Source: Monodelphis domestica
Taxonomy: Eukaryota; Chordata; Mammalia; Didelphimorphia; Didelphidae
Direction: 5' to 3'
Assembly (NCBI RefSeq): GCF_027887165.1
Contig: NC_077228.1
Span: 208,101,979 to 208,165,978, forward strand
Length of the DNA stretch: 64,000 nucleotides
Part shown: positions 1 through 21,003 of the stretch, piece after piece
Layout of the letters: the number at the start of each line of letters is the position of its first letter
How positions within the stretch are numbered: position 1 is the first letter of the stretch
The notes under the pieces: model-generated
Seen by the model: the letters and a program-made list of their open reading frames with translations, nothing else
Database searches by the model: none
Told to the model about the DNA's origin: nothing
Position numbers and translations under genes: made by a program

Positions 1-378
1 CCCTGAACATACCGTATTCTGTGTGCTTATTCTACTGATGACTTATGTGGGTGTTTAGGAAATAATGATAATTACATATACATTCTTTAAAATAGTTTGC
101 TTATGGCGTCTGCTGTTACTTATAATGAAGGTTAGTTTCTAACTTCATATTTTGGTTCTCACTTTTTTGCCTTTGGATCTTGGATAGAAATGACATCAAA
201 TAAGGTGCTAAGCCTAACCTCTAAATTTATATTCTTAGTGTGTCCAGATTTTTCCCCCTTGGCAATTAGACTAGCTTATTAAATAATTCTTTGTGCCAAC
301 CAGATTGTTGTCCTATATCATATAATGAATGAAATAATTATCTGCAGCTGCTTTTTTAAAAAATGCTATGAAAACTAA

Positions 379-7667
<7,289 letters not shown>

Positions 7668-7969
7668 TAAGTACTATCCCAGATAGCTAAACAGTTTCCA
7701 CGGTTTCCTAGGAATATGCTATAGACATTTCTAGAGTTGAGGTTCAGGCCTAGGAAGATTGTTACAACTCAGTAACCCTCAAAGATCATTGAACCTATTT
7801 GTATATAGGGAAGTTTTTCCTTACTAATGAACTACATGCTTTTGGGCCAAAAAAAAAAAAGTGCTAGTGAATATATGTTTGCTTTGGCCATCTTAAGCTC
7901 AACCCTAAAAAAACCCTGAAGAAACTCTATTAATTTTTTCCTTTCTTTTTTCTTTTACTTTATTTAAAA

Positions 7970-8146
7970 AAAAACCCTTACTTTCCATCTTAGAATCAAT
8001 ACTATGTTTTGTTTCCAAGGTAGAAGAGCACTAAGGGCTAAGCATTAGGTGTTGAGTGACCTTCCTAGGGTCTCACAGGAAGTGTCTGAGGCCAGATTTG
8101 AACCTTAGGCTCGACTCTCCAACCCCTGGGCCACCCAACTGCCCTC
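7970..8146 (-). repeat. Marsupial SINE (short type), diverged
   Basis: Reads AACCCTTACTTTCCATCTTA ... GAAGTGTCTGAGGCCAGATT ... CCACCCAACTGCCC, the reverse complement of the short SINE type. Several substitutions and small deletions (the CACACAGCT box is reduced to CACAGGAAG) indicate an older copy than the one at 9804. Confidence 0.8.
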
Positions 8147-8319
8147 TACCCCATTACATTTCAAGCCAAAGTGAATTTTGACATCAATTCCTAGGGAAGT
8201 CCTAGAACAGATCGTTGGTCGATATCTAGAAAGGGAAGTGATGATTGTTACAAAGAGCCAGCATCGGCTTCCAGAAGAAGAGATCATGCTAGCCAAAACT
8301 TATTTCCCTTTTTTTCTTT

Positions 8320-8514
8320 TTTAATCTTTACTTCTAATCTTAGAATTCTTACCAAGTATTGGTTTCAAGGCAAATAGAGTGGTATAGGCTAGGTAACTAT
8401 GGTTAAGCGACTTTCTCAGGGTCACACAGCTAGGAAGTATCAGGCTAGGTTTGAACCCAGGACCTCATGTCTCTAGGCCTGACTCTCAAACCACTGAGCC
8501 ATCTAGCAGGCCCC
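8320..8514 (-). repeat. Marsupial SINE (short type), diverged
   Basis: TCTTTACTTCTAATCTTAGA start, CAGGGTCACACAGCTAGGAA core, TCTCTAGGCCTGACTCTCAA and a GCCCC end: a reverse-oriented copy of the short SINE, full length or nearly so. Confidence 0.83.
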
Positions 8515-8534
8515 AACCCACTGTCTCTTAAGGT

Positions 8535-9432
8535 AGCCTATCCCATTTGTGTAGGGTTCCAATTATAAGGAAGTTGTTCCTTACATCAAGCCAAAATTTG
8601 CCTCTCTAGAACTTTAACCCACTAATCCTAGTTCTACTCTCTAGAATCCAACTGAACAAATTTTATCACTATTCCATGTAATAGCTCTTTTGACTATGTG
8701 AAGGCAGTTATTCTCTGTTTCCTTTTCCTTTTTGTCCCAATAAATATTTTTAGTTCCTTCAAATGCTACTCTTTATGATATTTACTGAAAGCCCTTTACC
8801 ATCCAGCTAGACACCCCTCAGATTATCCATATGAAATCTGACAAAGAATAAAATGGGACTGTCCTTCCTATTCTTAGAAGTTATGTTTCTCTTAATGTAG
8901 TGCAAAAACACATTAGCTTTCTGGACTATCATTGAGTTTGCAATCTACTAAAACCATTAGAAATTTTTCAGAACAACTGTTCTCTAAACTCCCCAACCTC
9001 AGCTTGTACTGGAAAAGCTGATTTTTTTTTTGTAACCAAGTATAAATCTTTATCTCTTATTAGATTCTTTTTGGTGAAGGCTATAATCTAATATATTAGC
9101 TATTCCTTCCAGCTTTGTGTATCTACAAATGTGATGAGTATGCCACCTATACCTTTATCCAAGTCATTGATAAAAAATGTTACACAGCAAAAGTCCAGGC
9201 AAAGATCCCTAAAGCACTACACAGAGACCTAACTAAAAAAAAATACTAACCTATGAATGACTTTGAGTCTAGTCATCTGACCAATTCTGAGTCTATCTAA
9301 TTATGTTTATACAGTGACTATCTCACTATTTTCTCCACAAAAATAGCATGGAATATTTTATCAGAAACTTTCCTAAAATATAGGTAAACTATATACACCA
9401 CATTTCTCTCACCTACTAGTTTAATAATAAAA
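8535..9432 (-). repeat. CR1/L3-type LINE fragment
   Basis: Phrases typical of antisense CR1/L3 copies occur in the expected order: loss of small segments apart, AACCCACTAATCCTAGTTCT, AGTTCCTTCAAATGCTACTC, TTTACCATCCAG, CATTAGCTTTCTGGACTATC, GAGTTTGCAATCTACTAAAA, TATGCCACCTATACCTTTAT, CAAGTCATTGATAAAAAATG and GGTAAACTATATACACCACA. The element is old and truncated; no coding capacity remains. Confidence 0.75.
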
Positions 9433-9448
9433 GTCTACCAAAGGAAAT

Positions 9449-9604
9449 TAAGCAGATAGAGAGAGCCAGGCCTGGAGATAGGAGGTCTTAAGTTCAGACC
9501 TAGCCTGACACTTAACCAAAGTTGCCTAGCCTATACCTTTCTTCTTGCCTTGGAGCCGATACTCAGTATTCTGAGATCAGAAGATAAAGATTAAAATTTT
9601 TTAA
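9449..9604 (+). repeat. Marsupial SINE (short type), internally deleted
   Basis: AGAGAGCCAGGCCTGGAGAT, GCCTAGCCTATACCTTTCTT, GCCTTGGAGCCGATACTCAG and the tail AAGATAAAGATTAAAATTTT in sense order, lacking part of the core (GACACTTAACC). Confidence 0.78.
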
Positions 9605-9654
9605 AAAGGAACATAAGGTTTGTATTAGCATGACATCTTCTAGAAGTCAGTGCT

Positions 9655-10115
9655 TTTCTCAGTTCCATTCTTTGTGACTTCAGTGTTTGACATTCTTCAA
9701 GAGGCCTTTTTTGATTCTACCATTTGTTGATGACCCCCAAAGCCTACTTTCCCAGTCTACCCCTATCCCATACTCTATATATTTACTTTTCCCCATTATA
9801 GAATGTAATCTCTTTTTTATTTTTAAACCCTTACCTTCCATCTTGGAATCAATACTGTGTATTGGCTCCAAGGCAGAAGAGTGGTAAGGGCTAGGCAATG
9901 GGGGTCAAGTGACTTGCCCAGGGTCACACAGCTGGGAAGTGTCTGAGGCCAGATTTGAACCTAGGACCTTCCGTCTCTAGGACTGGCTCTTAATCCACTG
10001 AGCTACCCAGCTGCCCCCTGTAATCTCTTTTAAGGACAGGACCTGTCTCACTTTTTTATTTATATCTTCCTTGCCTAGGCTATAGTAGGTGCTTAATGTG
10101 TGATGGATAGGCTGT
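9655..10115 (+). repeat. L2 fragment split by a SINE
   Basis: Left part (CAAGAGGCCTTTTTTGATTC, CCCCATTATAGAATGTAATC) and right part (TTTTAAGGACAGGACCTGTC, GCCTAGGCTATAGTAGGTGC TTAAT) are the 3' end of an L2 LINE. A SINE with target duplications sits between them (9804-10031), so the L2 is the older element. Confidence 0.75.
9804..10031 (-). repeat. Marsupial SINE (short type), full length, nested in L2
   Basis: Nearly consensus copy: TTTAAACCCTTACCTTCCAT to AGCTACCCAGCTGCCCC. TGTAATCTCTTT occurs at 9804 and 10019 as the target duplication. The low divergence and intact duplication mark it as one of the younger copies in the window. Confidence 0.93.
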
Positions 10116-10547
10116 GATATAGAGAGTAATGGTAATAATTGAAATAATATTTTAGAATTTATATACATTATCTTATTTGATCTTTGTATTAACAAAATGA
10201 AATACTTTTGAATGCTTATGCTGAATCTTTAACTGATTACAGTCTTGCATTAGCCATGTTCACTCTGATTTTTAAAAATAGGTCCATTTTTAGGTTTATT
10301 TGTTGTAGGCAGGGAGATACCACGTATTCTAGGAATTGTCTAAAATAATTAGACACTTGTTTGAAGGTATGTATTCATTGAAATGAAAAATTCCTAAGCC
10401 TTGATTGTACCATGCTAGAAACTTCAATAAGACATGTTTTTCATATATTGTGCTGAAATTCTGTCCCTACTTTGTGACTGGTTGTTTTAGTCATATATTC
10501 ATAGGTTGTTAGAAGTAACAGGGATTTAGAGTTCATATACTCTATTC

Positions 10548-10672
10548 TCAACACCTCATTTTATCAACTAGGAAACTAAGATCCCAAGGGAGGTGACTTA
10601 CTGAGAGTCACATAATTGTGCTATTGACTGAACTGGGACTACCACCTATGTTACCTAACTCCTAATTCTTTT
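10548..10672 (-). repeat. MIR-like SINE fragment
   Basis: Diverged order of AACTAGGAAACTAAGATCCC, AGGTGACTTACTGAGAGTCA, CATAATTGTGCTATTGACTG and AACTGGGACTACCACC resembles the antisense MIR core. Confidence 0.55.
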
Positions 10673-11157
10673 CCACTTAATCACATTCACTCTTTCAGTG
10701 CTATTAAAAATAAAAATCAGATTCTTCTAAGCAGGGAGGGATACATGTACTTCCACATTTATGCTTTGTAGTTTTTTGCATCTCTGAAAAGAACCTCTTC
10801 TAAATAATGTCTTATTCATAATCATTAAAATTCTTGAATCCAGAGAATATAAACATTCCTCAACTCAGTTCAGAAGAGGTACCCCATGGCCAGAATTTTA
10901 GCAGGGAAATCCTCAGAACTGATTCTGAGCTCAATATCTTGGATTGGAGACATTCTTGACTTGGGGATTCTATAAGTTGGTCTCCCTATAAATGAATAGA
11001 TTTGCTTATGGTTTGTGATGAGCAGAGAAATAGAGAGGAAAGAGAGGGAGGAAATAAAAGGAGTGAGAAGCCATTCTTCTGATTTGTAGAGATGGTTTCA
11101 CCTTACTACTGATCATTTAATTTTGTTGAGTTTAATTGAAATGTTAAATCTTCATGA

Positions 11158-12661
<1,504 letters not shown>

Positions 12662-13249
12662 TAAGTATGCTTCTGCTGGAGTGGGCCTTAAAATAAGTGG
12701 GATCATTAATTTATTTAACTAATTGGCTTTAGCTGTTAAAAAGAAAAAAACACAAGTCAAGCAAATCTCTCCTGTCCATATAATAACTATATTGAAATGT
12801 CACTTGATTTTTTTTTTATTGTTGCTGTGCCTCTTTTGCTTCCCTATTTTGGCAAATATTTTGAAAAATAAGTTATGTGTAAGTTATATATAGTATCAAA
12901 TCAGATAATTTGCTTATGTCATAATTTTTGTGCTGGCATAATAAGCAAAATAATGTTTATTGTTTATCTGGTGTGGTTTTTAGGGACACTAAGAGCACCC
13001 TATGTCTAAAAATAACTCCTATACTCAGTTCTCAAATGAGGGAGAGGGAGAGGGAGAAGGAGATTGAGTGTGAATATGAGTGTGTATATTCACAACTCTA
13101 TTGTCAGTTCGCTACAGAGATGAATTTTGGGTCCCACATACCCTGAAAAGAGACAGTATAGTTGAGTAAAGAGTTAGAGATTGAATGCCCCATGGGCATA
13201 AAGTAATCTAGATAGAGGCTTCACTCTTTTGTCAGTCTCAATTTTTTTT

Positions 13250-15060
13250 CCTTTAAATTTTAAAATAAATTTTATTGATTCTGTTTTTTAAACCATCAGT
13301 ATGACTTCATAATTATTCCCCATACCAATGGTTTTCCCTTGTAATAAATATATTTAAGTAAAATAAACATTTTCATTATGTCTGAAAACATATAGCTCAT
13401 TCTATACCTGTAGACCACTGTGATGCAAGAGACATCTTTTGTCATCCTTCTTGAGTTATTGATCCAAATGATGGAGATTTTCAATGTTTTCTTTTACAGT
13501 ATTTTGATCACAGTATAAATTGTTTTTCTGATTCTGCCTACTTCTCTTTTGCATCCGTTTTCCATATCAGGTTTACTAATGTCTTGCCTTATTTCTCTGA
13601 ATTCTTTATTTTCACCATCTCTTATAGCAGAGCCATTATGTGTGATTGTTGCCTATAAATATTGGCTATCAGAGAGACTGTGAATGTTTTTTCCTTTAAT
13701 TGTTACTATGGTTTTAAAATTTTTAAATATTTTTGGCATTTTGTTTGGTTCAGCAATGTTACTTTATGTTCATATAACATAATTAATTTATTTATTTAGT
13801 CATTTCTAAGTATTTTGCTGGACCAAAAATAGTTCCTATAAATTCCTTTGTACATATGGGTCATTTTCCTCTTTGGTCTCTTTTAGTTACCATTTAAATT
13901 TTTATCCTTTCTTCAAATTCCCTTTATTGATTATAGTTTTTGTTGTATTGTGGTCAGTAAAGAGTATGCTCAGTAAGTCTGCATTTCTAAATTTTTTTAA
14001 TGCCTGTTTTTTGCCCTCACCTAAGGTTAGTTTTTGTAAAGATGTCATGCAGAGATGAATAATATGTATAATTCTTATTATTCTCATTCAGTAAGTTAGA
14101 GCTTGGTTTTATTGAGCTTTCCTACGACTCTGTTCAGGTTTTAAGCTTTTAAAAAAATCTTTTTCTTTGACCTGAATTTTGACTATTACATTTATGGATG
14201 CATTCAATTTAGGATTTTTTTTTTTTAAGATGGGTCTTAATGTTTCTGTGCAGTTTTCTGATTATTCAAAATGTAGTGTCCAGGTTTTTTGTTTGGTCAT
14301 AGTTTTTAAGGAATCCTATGTTTGTTAAATTATCTTTTCCTTTGTCCCTTTCCAAGTCAGGTGTTTTTGGTAGTAGACTAATTCACATGTTATTCCAATT
14401 TTTCAGTAAACTTTTGACTTCTAACTTTTTTTGTCTCGTGGAATTATTGATTTATGTTTGCTCTTTCCTTTTTTTTAATTTTTTTTAGGAAGTCTGCCAT
14501 TTAGGTCATGTTTTTAGCTTTCAGTTCTAAATTGTTTATTCCTTCTAGTCTTTTCCCAAAAGAGCTTTAATTTAATTTTTTTTCATATGCTTCATTTCTT
14601 CCATCCACTTTGGAGTCTTTTTGGCCAAATTCTTTTTTCTGGAGTCTACTTCTGGAGAATCTACGTATAATTTTTGTGCAGTGTCTTATATTATGTTTTC
14701 TGTTTAGGTGTGTCTCCAGCCCCAGTTTATGGATTGAAACTTTGTTCTAGGAGCAGAGTTTTGCCCCCTCTTAGATGCTTGAATAAATTTGCTAGATTCT
14801 GCTCCTACCCCCTCTGTAATATAGATGACACTGCTGCTACTCTACTGCAGTTCTGGGTAAGGTTGCTGGTTCCTAGTCTTGCTTGCTTCCATTTCCACTG
14901 CCCTGGCCTGCAACAGACTAGGGATCAGACCCTACCCTTTTCCTTGGTCTCTGAGCTGGCTTTGGCCTCATCTCTGCATCCTTTTCTTTGTTCAGTCACT
15001 ATTCAGGAGTTGCTTTATCCCTAATATACACCTATCATTCCAAACTAGGTTTTATTTTTT
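13250..15060 (-). repeat. Degenerate LINE-like block, probably antisense L1
   Basis: On the + strand the block is T-rich. It opens with TAAATTTTAAAATAAATTTT and contains phrases seen in antisense marsupial LINE copies (TTCTGATTCTGCCTACTTCT, CTCTTATAGCAGAGCCATTA, TTTTTGTAAAGATGTCATGC). The part from 14680 to 15010 is richer in C (TGCTACTCTACTGCAGTTCT) and looks like a different segment, perhaps LINE 5' or LTR-type sequence. No intact reading frame remains. Class and borders are uncertain. Confidence 0.45.
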
Positions 15061-15459
15061 TGGATTAGTTTTTCTTAAGTGCATATGCACAGAAAATCTA
15101 CAGTAAAAATCTTGTTACTAAATAAGATTGCAGAATGCCAGGTCAATAATAGAAACAGCATTTTCAATATGTTTTATCTATTCTAGAAATTGTTTTTTTA
15201 CCTTTTGTTTTATAAAGGTATCAGACCTTGGATTTGAATTTCTTTTGTAGTAATTTGAATCATGAGAAAAGAAAATGAATTTAATACTCAGACCCAATGT
15301 TATTTGAAAAGATATAATATTAATCAGCCTTATAAGAACCTTTAAAAATAAAGATTAAGAGTTATAGATTAGTAATTGCTTTGGATAGGCCAACATCTGT
15401 TATGACAAATTCCACTTATTGTTTAAATGAGCTAGTCACTTAAATTAGGGGAGGCCATT

Positions 15460-15560
15460 TAACTTTTTCCTCTTCCTCAACTTCCTCTGTAAAATGAGGG
15501 GCTTGGACTTGATTCCCTCTGAGATTTCTTTTAGCCTTGACTCTGTGGTCCTATGAATAT
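15460..15560 (+). repeat. MIR/THER-type SINE fragment
   Basis: CTTCCTCTGTAAAATGAGGG followed by GCTTGGACTTGATTCCCTCT and TGACTCTGTGGTCCTATGAA is the 3' half of the therian MIR-like family in sense orientation. Confidence 0.65.
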
Positions 15561-15714
15561 TATTTTAAACTAGTGTACTATTTGCTCACCAAAAAGTAAA
15601 ATAGTGGAAAATCCTTTTGTTATCTGGAATTAACTAGCTTACAGAGTGCTACAATTTTGTTTTTAATCCTTAGCCATACAAAGTTTTGGTATTGATAAAT
15701 CTTATTGCTCCTGT

Positions 15715-15835
15715 TTACTATTAAAGAAATTGAAGCTCAGATGGGTTAAGCGACTTGTCCAATGCCTAGTAATCAGGAGAGCTGGGATTTAAACTCAGAA
15801 CTTCTGACTAAATCTGGTATACTTTTCCACTAGGA
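15715..15835 (-). repeat. MIR-like SINE fragment
   Basis: TTAAAGAAATTGAAGCTCAG, GGTTAAGCGACTTGTCCAAT, GCTGGGATTTAAACTCAGAA follow the antisense MIR core order. Confidence 0.65.
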
Positions 15836-16919
15836 GCAGCCAGAATGTTGGTTTTTTTCCTTGCTACTTTAAAAAAAATGGTTTGTTATTGGCCTGAGGA
15901 CTTATATTTAGATAGATTCTTTCTTTTCCTCTTTTCATTGTTTTATAAGCTTAAGTAGGTTAGGCATTAGAAGAGAAATCTAAATACTACTTTGTATTTA
16001 GCCTTTTCATCAATATCTTCTTGTATCCCCTTCATCTTGAAATCTCTTTCTTTCTGTTTTCCAACCAAGCAAGTCATACTATTACCCAACCAAGCAAGTT
16101 GAGAGAAAGAAATGGAGGTGGGAGGCAGTTAGTAAAGTTTACACACATGTGAGCTGAGTCACAAAGTGTGCAGTGTTCCATTCTTAGAGTCCCCTACCAA
16201 AGAAGAGAAGGAGACATATTTTCTCTTCTTTAGGGACATGCTTGGTCATTGGTGCACACATTTCTTCTTTTTTTAAGACAACTGTATTTGTAATCTTTTT
16301 TTGCTTTCTCTTTTCTCTGTTTTCCTAACTTTCTGTTTTTCCTTTCATTTATCTCTTCTTCCTTTACTCTGTTTCTTGGATTCTACAATTTTCATTGTGA
16401 AGTAGTAAAAATAATGTGGTTAAAAGATCTTAGCTAGGTGAGAGAAGTTAAATTTAAAGAAACAAGATTCTCCTCTTGAGTATCTGAAACCTGTTTAATG
16501 CAAGGAAATATTCAGTTGCCAGAAAACAAACTAGAAGTTGTAGATTTGTGAATTAACTTTATTTAGGATTTTGAAATAGTATAGCATTTTAGAGTGTTGA
16601 GAACATTCCCAACTTAGTATATTAATTTTTTTGAAATTTGGTGAAGCTGTATCTTCTGAATTCCAAATTCCAGCTGCCATGTGGATCAAGTCTCTCAGAA
16701 ATGAGTGGCTCTTTGTTTGGCCTTTGTATTGCCAATGAGTATTTACCTTCCACCCCATATAATTTGTGTGGTTAGCTGTCTAGTCTTTATTGTGGCCAAT
16801 GTTGGGAATGCAGACCAAAGTTGAATTGCATTGCCCTACTTAAAGCTGCCTAAAATGTTATTGTTTGGCATTAATTTACTTCACTAGCCTTCTTTTAAAC
16901 TCCCAAGTTCATATTTAAA

Positions 16920-17630
16920 ATGCAAAAATATAAGACGCCCAGTCCATTCTCCACATTGCTGTAAAAGTAATTTTCCTTAAGTGTAGATCTGACTGTGCAA
17001 CTTCACTACTCGGGCAACTTAAGTAGCTTTCTCTGACATCTAGGACAAAATATAAAGTCCTCTCTTTAGCTATTAAAGCCCAGCACAACCGGATGCCAAA
17101 TTTTCTTCCCATCTATATTGGTCATTACTTCCTCTCCCATACTCTGTTCTTGCTAAACTAGCCTTCATATGGTCATATGATCTTCCATGTCTTTGCACTG
17201 ATTTCTCCCCTTGCCTGCGATGTTCTCTCTTCATCCTTTAAGAAGCAGCTAAGGGGGCAGCAAGGTAGCTCAGGAGCCAGGTTTGCTGGGCAAGTCACTC
17301 AATCCCAGTTGTCTAGCCCTTACTGTTTTTCTGCTTTAGAAACCATGCTTAGTATCTAAGATGGAAGGTAAGAGTTTTTTAAAGATGCAGCTAAAGGCAC
17401 TATTCTCTGTAAGGATATTGTTTCTTCACCCCACTCCCAATTACTAGTACTCTCTCTCTCAAACTACGTTTTATTTAATTGCTTTGTACAAATTTGTATT
17501 AATACTGAATATTTACCTTTGGAATGTAAACTTATTGTGAGTAGGAATTCTTTCTTTTTTTTTTTTGTACTTGTATCCCCAATGTCTGATACCTAGTAGG
17601 TCCTTAAGTATTTGCTGTTTGATTTGTTGT
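16920..17630 (+). repeat. L2 3' region interrupted by a SINE
   Basis: GTAGATCTGACTGTGCAACT, AGGACAAAATATAAAGTCCT, CTTCCATGTCTTTGCACTGA, then after the SINE GGAATGTAAACTTATTGTGA and GATACCTAGTAGGTCCTTAA. This is the standard order of an L2 3' end. The SINE lies at 17240-17394. Confidence 0.75.
17240..17394 (+). repeat. Marsupial SINE (short type) nested in L2
   Basis: Body starts GGGGGCAGCAAGGTAGCTCA at 17253 and ends with GATGGAAGGTAAGAGTTTTT. The flanks AAGAAGCAGCTAA (17240) and AAGATGCAGCTAA (17382) are a 13-bp target duplication with one mismatch. The core between AGGAGCCAGG and TGGGCAAGTCACTCAATCCC is partly deleted. Confidence 0.9.
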
Positions 17631-17663
17631 TATTATCTGTATTACAGCATCATAGTTTTCCCA

Positions 17664-17745
17664 CCTTTTTATATATATACATATATATTAATATATTATG
17701 TATATATTTATATATTATTTATATATATGTGTATATATATGTATA
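17664..17745. repeat. AT-rich (TA)n-like microsatellite
   Basis: TATATATACATATATATTAA and TATATATGTGTATATATATG runs. It lies about 80 bases before the 17824 acceptor but leaves the final pyrimidine tract (TTTCTCTCACTTTTCTCCCA) intact. Confidence 0.85.
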
Positions 17746-17773
17746 AAAGCTGTCTTCTTGTTGAATGTCTTAG

Positions 17774-18031
<258 letters not shown>

Positions 18032-18355
18032 TGACTTCTCTGTAGAAGAATGACTTGCAGACCATTAGTCCCCACAAAGTAAAATTCAAAGACTATCAAC
18101 AGTTGAGAAAACTATGTAGACTGTTTTAAAATTGCCTACAAATAATCAAAGAATGGGTAATGGTCTTCTTTTAGCTTAAAGTGTGCCTGCTAAATTTAAT
18201 TGCATTGCACAAAAATATATTACAAATTTTTTGTCTCCACACATTCTGGAGGAATTTAGGTTTACTTTGGAATGATATCTCTATCTGTTTATTTGCTGGG
18301 TCCTTATATCTGGAAGATGAATATATACCAACTCTCTTTCCTCAAGACTGCTTTT

Positions 18356-18359
<4 letters not shown>

Positions 18360-18401
<42 letters not shown>

Positions 18402-18440
18402 CCTCTCCCCTCCCCCCCCTCTCTCCCCCCCTCTCCCCAC
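18360..18440. repeat. (CT)n / C-rich pyrimidine microsatellite
   Basis: About 80 bases of nearly pure pyrimidine: a run of CT dinucleotides turning into CCCCTCCCCCCCC. Overlapping open frames here are leucine/serine/proline repeats with no biological support. Confidence 0.92.
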
Positions 18441-18529
18441 TCTTACTTGATGACCTCATCAGCTACCATGACTTCACTTATTACTTTGCAGATGATTCCT
18501 GGATCTATGTGTATTCTGCTCTTAATATT

Positions 18530-19205
18530 TTTTCCTAAGCTACAGTCCCACATCACCACCTCTTTACTGAACATTTCAAACTGATTGTTCCTTAGGCACC
18601 TTCTACTAGAATATATCTGTTTTAAAATTCATTGTCCTTCACTTTAGCCCATTCCTCTTCAGAACTAAAGCATTATTAAGGGCAACATCATCCTTCTAGA
18701 TACCCAAGTTTATGACCTTATTGTTAACCTTGATTCCTCATTCTTTCTCAGTTACCACTTATGCAATCAAGAGCCACATCTTGCCATTTCTATTTCAACA
18801 TCTTACATTCAGACCTTTCTCTGAGCATATATAGCTACTATTCTAGTTAAGGCTGGCAGTATTGTGATGTCCTCTTAATTTGACACTTTGCCTTCTCCTA
18901 CCCCACTCCATCCCATGTACAGAAGCCAAAGTGACTTTCCTGAAGCTCAGATCTGACTATTTCAATTTTACCTCCAACTCAGTGGCTCCCTTTTACTTTA
19001 AAATGATTCTAACCTACCTCTCCAGTTTTTGTATTCATTTTTATTTATTCATACCATATTTATACTGTGTACGTGTGTTTGTGTGATCTTCCTCATTAGA
19101 CTTGTCAGCTTCTTTGGAGATTAATTCTTTTTATTCATATCTTCAGAACTTGGTATGGTGTCTGGCACACAGTGCTTAATAAATACTTGTTAATGGATTG
19201 ATTGG
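18530..19205 (+). repeat. L2 LINE 3' region
   Basis: CCCACATCACCACCTCTTTA, GCCAAAGTGACTTTCCTGAA, CAACTCAGTGGCTCCCTTTT, CTAACCTACCTCTCCAG, then TGTCTGGCACACAGTGCTTA ATAAATACTTG. This is an L2 3' end ending in its typical short tail. A GTGTACGTGTGTTTGTGTGA run interrupts it near 19065. Confidence 0.75.
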
Positions 19206-19650
19206 CTTTTAAATCCTTCAACAAGATGACTCCCACGTACTTTGCCAGCCTTATTTCAGATGATCCCCTACCATGGACCGATTTCTCTGAACTAGGCTTT
19301 CCAGTTTTCAGTGCTTAGCACATAGTAGGCACTTAATAACTGCTTGACTAACTCATGTCTCTAAGCATATACACAAGTTGTCCACTATACCTAGGATTCT
19401 TTTTTTTTTTTCACATCTCTACCTTTCAGCATCTTTATCTTCCTTTTCAGCCATGAAGCCTTCCCTCATTGTCCCCAGTTGTTGATGCTTTCACCTTCCT
19501 CAAGTTATTTTATATTTATTTCTATGTTATATAAATCCAGGAAAATGTAAGACCAAGGACTATTTTGTTTTTGTGGTTTGTTTTTTGCTTTGCCTTGTGC
19601 CCTAATAACTCACTGAATAGTGGGCCCTTGATGATTTTTTAAACTGAATT
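19206..19650 (+). repeat. Second L2 fragment
   Basis: CAGTGCTTAGCACATAGTAG GCACTTAATAAC near 19312 and CATGAAGCCTTCCCTCATTG near 19452 are L2 3' phrases, but in an order that implies at least two overlapping fragments. Strongly diverged. Confidence 0.55.
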
Positions 19651-19957
19651 GGATTCTACATTTACAAGCTTAAGTTATTTATCTCAGGATTTAGAAGTTT
19701 TATCGATTGTGAACTGTTCTTGAGTTTAATTGATTTATTTAAAAGATGTTATGTAATTCCCCCAAATAAATTGATAGACACAACCTATATGAATCAATCA
19801 CAAATAATACACCTCAGAGTTGAGGAAGAGAATATGTATATTTTATACATTTTCTTCTCTCCTTTGTCCTCTTTTCCCCAATTTACTTCATCAAAAATTG
19901 TTCCCAAGATAGGAGAGGAGACTATGGACTGCTTTTATTTTTAAAAAATAGCAATTA

Positions 19958-20113
19958 AAAAAAATCTTACTTTCTATAACAACTTTAAAGACAGAAGAGC
20001 AAGGACTAGGAATACAGGGTTAAGTGACTTGACCATTGTCTGAGTCAGATTTGAATCCAGGTCCTCTCAACCCCAGACTTGGAGCTTTTATTCATTGAGC
20101 CAACTACTTGCTT
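19958..20113 (-). repeat. Marsupial SINE (short type), diverged
   Basis: AAATCTTACTTTCTATAACA, GGTTAAGTGACTTGACCATT, GAGTCAGATTTGAATCCAGG, ATTGAGCCAACTACTTGC. The core between TTGACC and GTCAGATTTG is shortened. Confidence 0.75.
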
Positions 20114-20771
20114 CTGTAAAGAATGTAAAGAATTGTTTGTGAAATTGCTTTTCCAAGTATATAATAAATTTAACATGATAGAATGGGAGCTTTTTATATT
20201 CCTAAGGTTTACACATGCCAAACCACTCCAGCAGTAAAGACCATTTTCTTGATTGAAAACTATAATAAATAAGTGTGTTACAAGTTTCCATACTAGGGAT
20301 CTTGGCTCAGAAAACACTTTCATCTTCATTTTACCTCTCTGCCTTTGATCAAGGCAAAAGGCTCAAATTAAACCAGTAATTAAGCTTGGGAATAGAAATA
20401 AAAACAAATACAATCACTGTATTTGCTGATTGTTCTTCCCTGTTATGGATAATATTAGTTGTTTTAGGTGACTTAGTGTGCTGAAACCTACAGTTGTATA
20501 TTTGGCTCTTTGTGTGAGAGGACCAGAAGCCAGGTTTTGTAGCTTCCACCCAATGTATTTGGACCATGTTATCTTTTTTAGACTATGAATAGCCTATTTG
20601 TGTACTTTTTTTTAATAACACACTCTTTTAATCTCTTAATGTCATTTTTAAATGATAATGATGAAATTAAGCACTTGATTAAAATTCCTCTTTAACTCCA
20701 CAACTTTCCCTTTATTTTTTTGTCCTTCCGTAAAATGAGAAGAATACCCAGGAACGATGAGGCTTAATTTT

Positions 20772-21003
20772 ATTGTTCAGTCATTTTTAGTCATGTCTGA
20801 CTCTTTGTGACCCCTTTTGGGGTTTTCTTGGCTAAGATTTTAGAATTCTATTCTAGGATACTATTCTATTTCCTTCTCCAGCTCATTTGACAGATGAGGA
20901 AACTGAGACAAACAGGTTTAAGTTGACTCGCCCAGGGTCATACAGCTAGTAATTGTTTGAGGCCAGATTTGAACTCAAAAAGATGAGTCTTCCAGCATCT
21001 AGT
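20772..21003 (-). repeat. Marsupial SINE (long type)
   Basis: TTGTTCAGTCATTTTTAGTC, TGTCTGACTCTTTGTGACCC, CTCCAGCTCATTTGACAGAT GAGGAAACTGAG, CATACAGCTAGTAATTG: reverse complement of the long CORE-SINE type of about 240 bp. Confidence 0.87.

Noticed and set aside
14674..15024. 116-codon open frame in a TLK2 intron
   Set aside because: It lies in a LINE-like block, has no recognised domain and no splice support.
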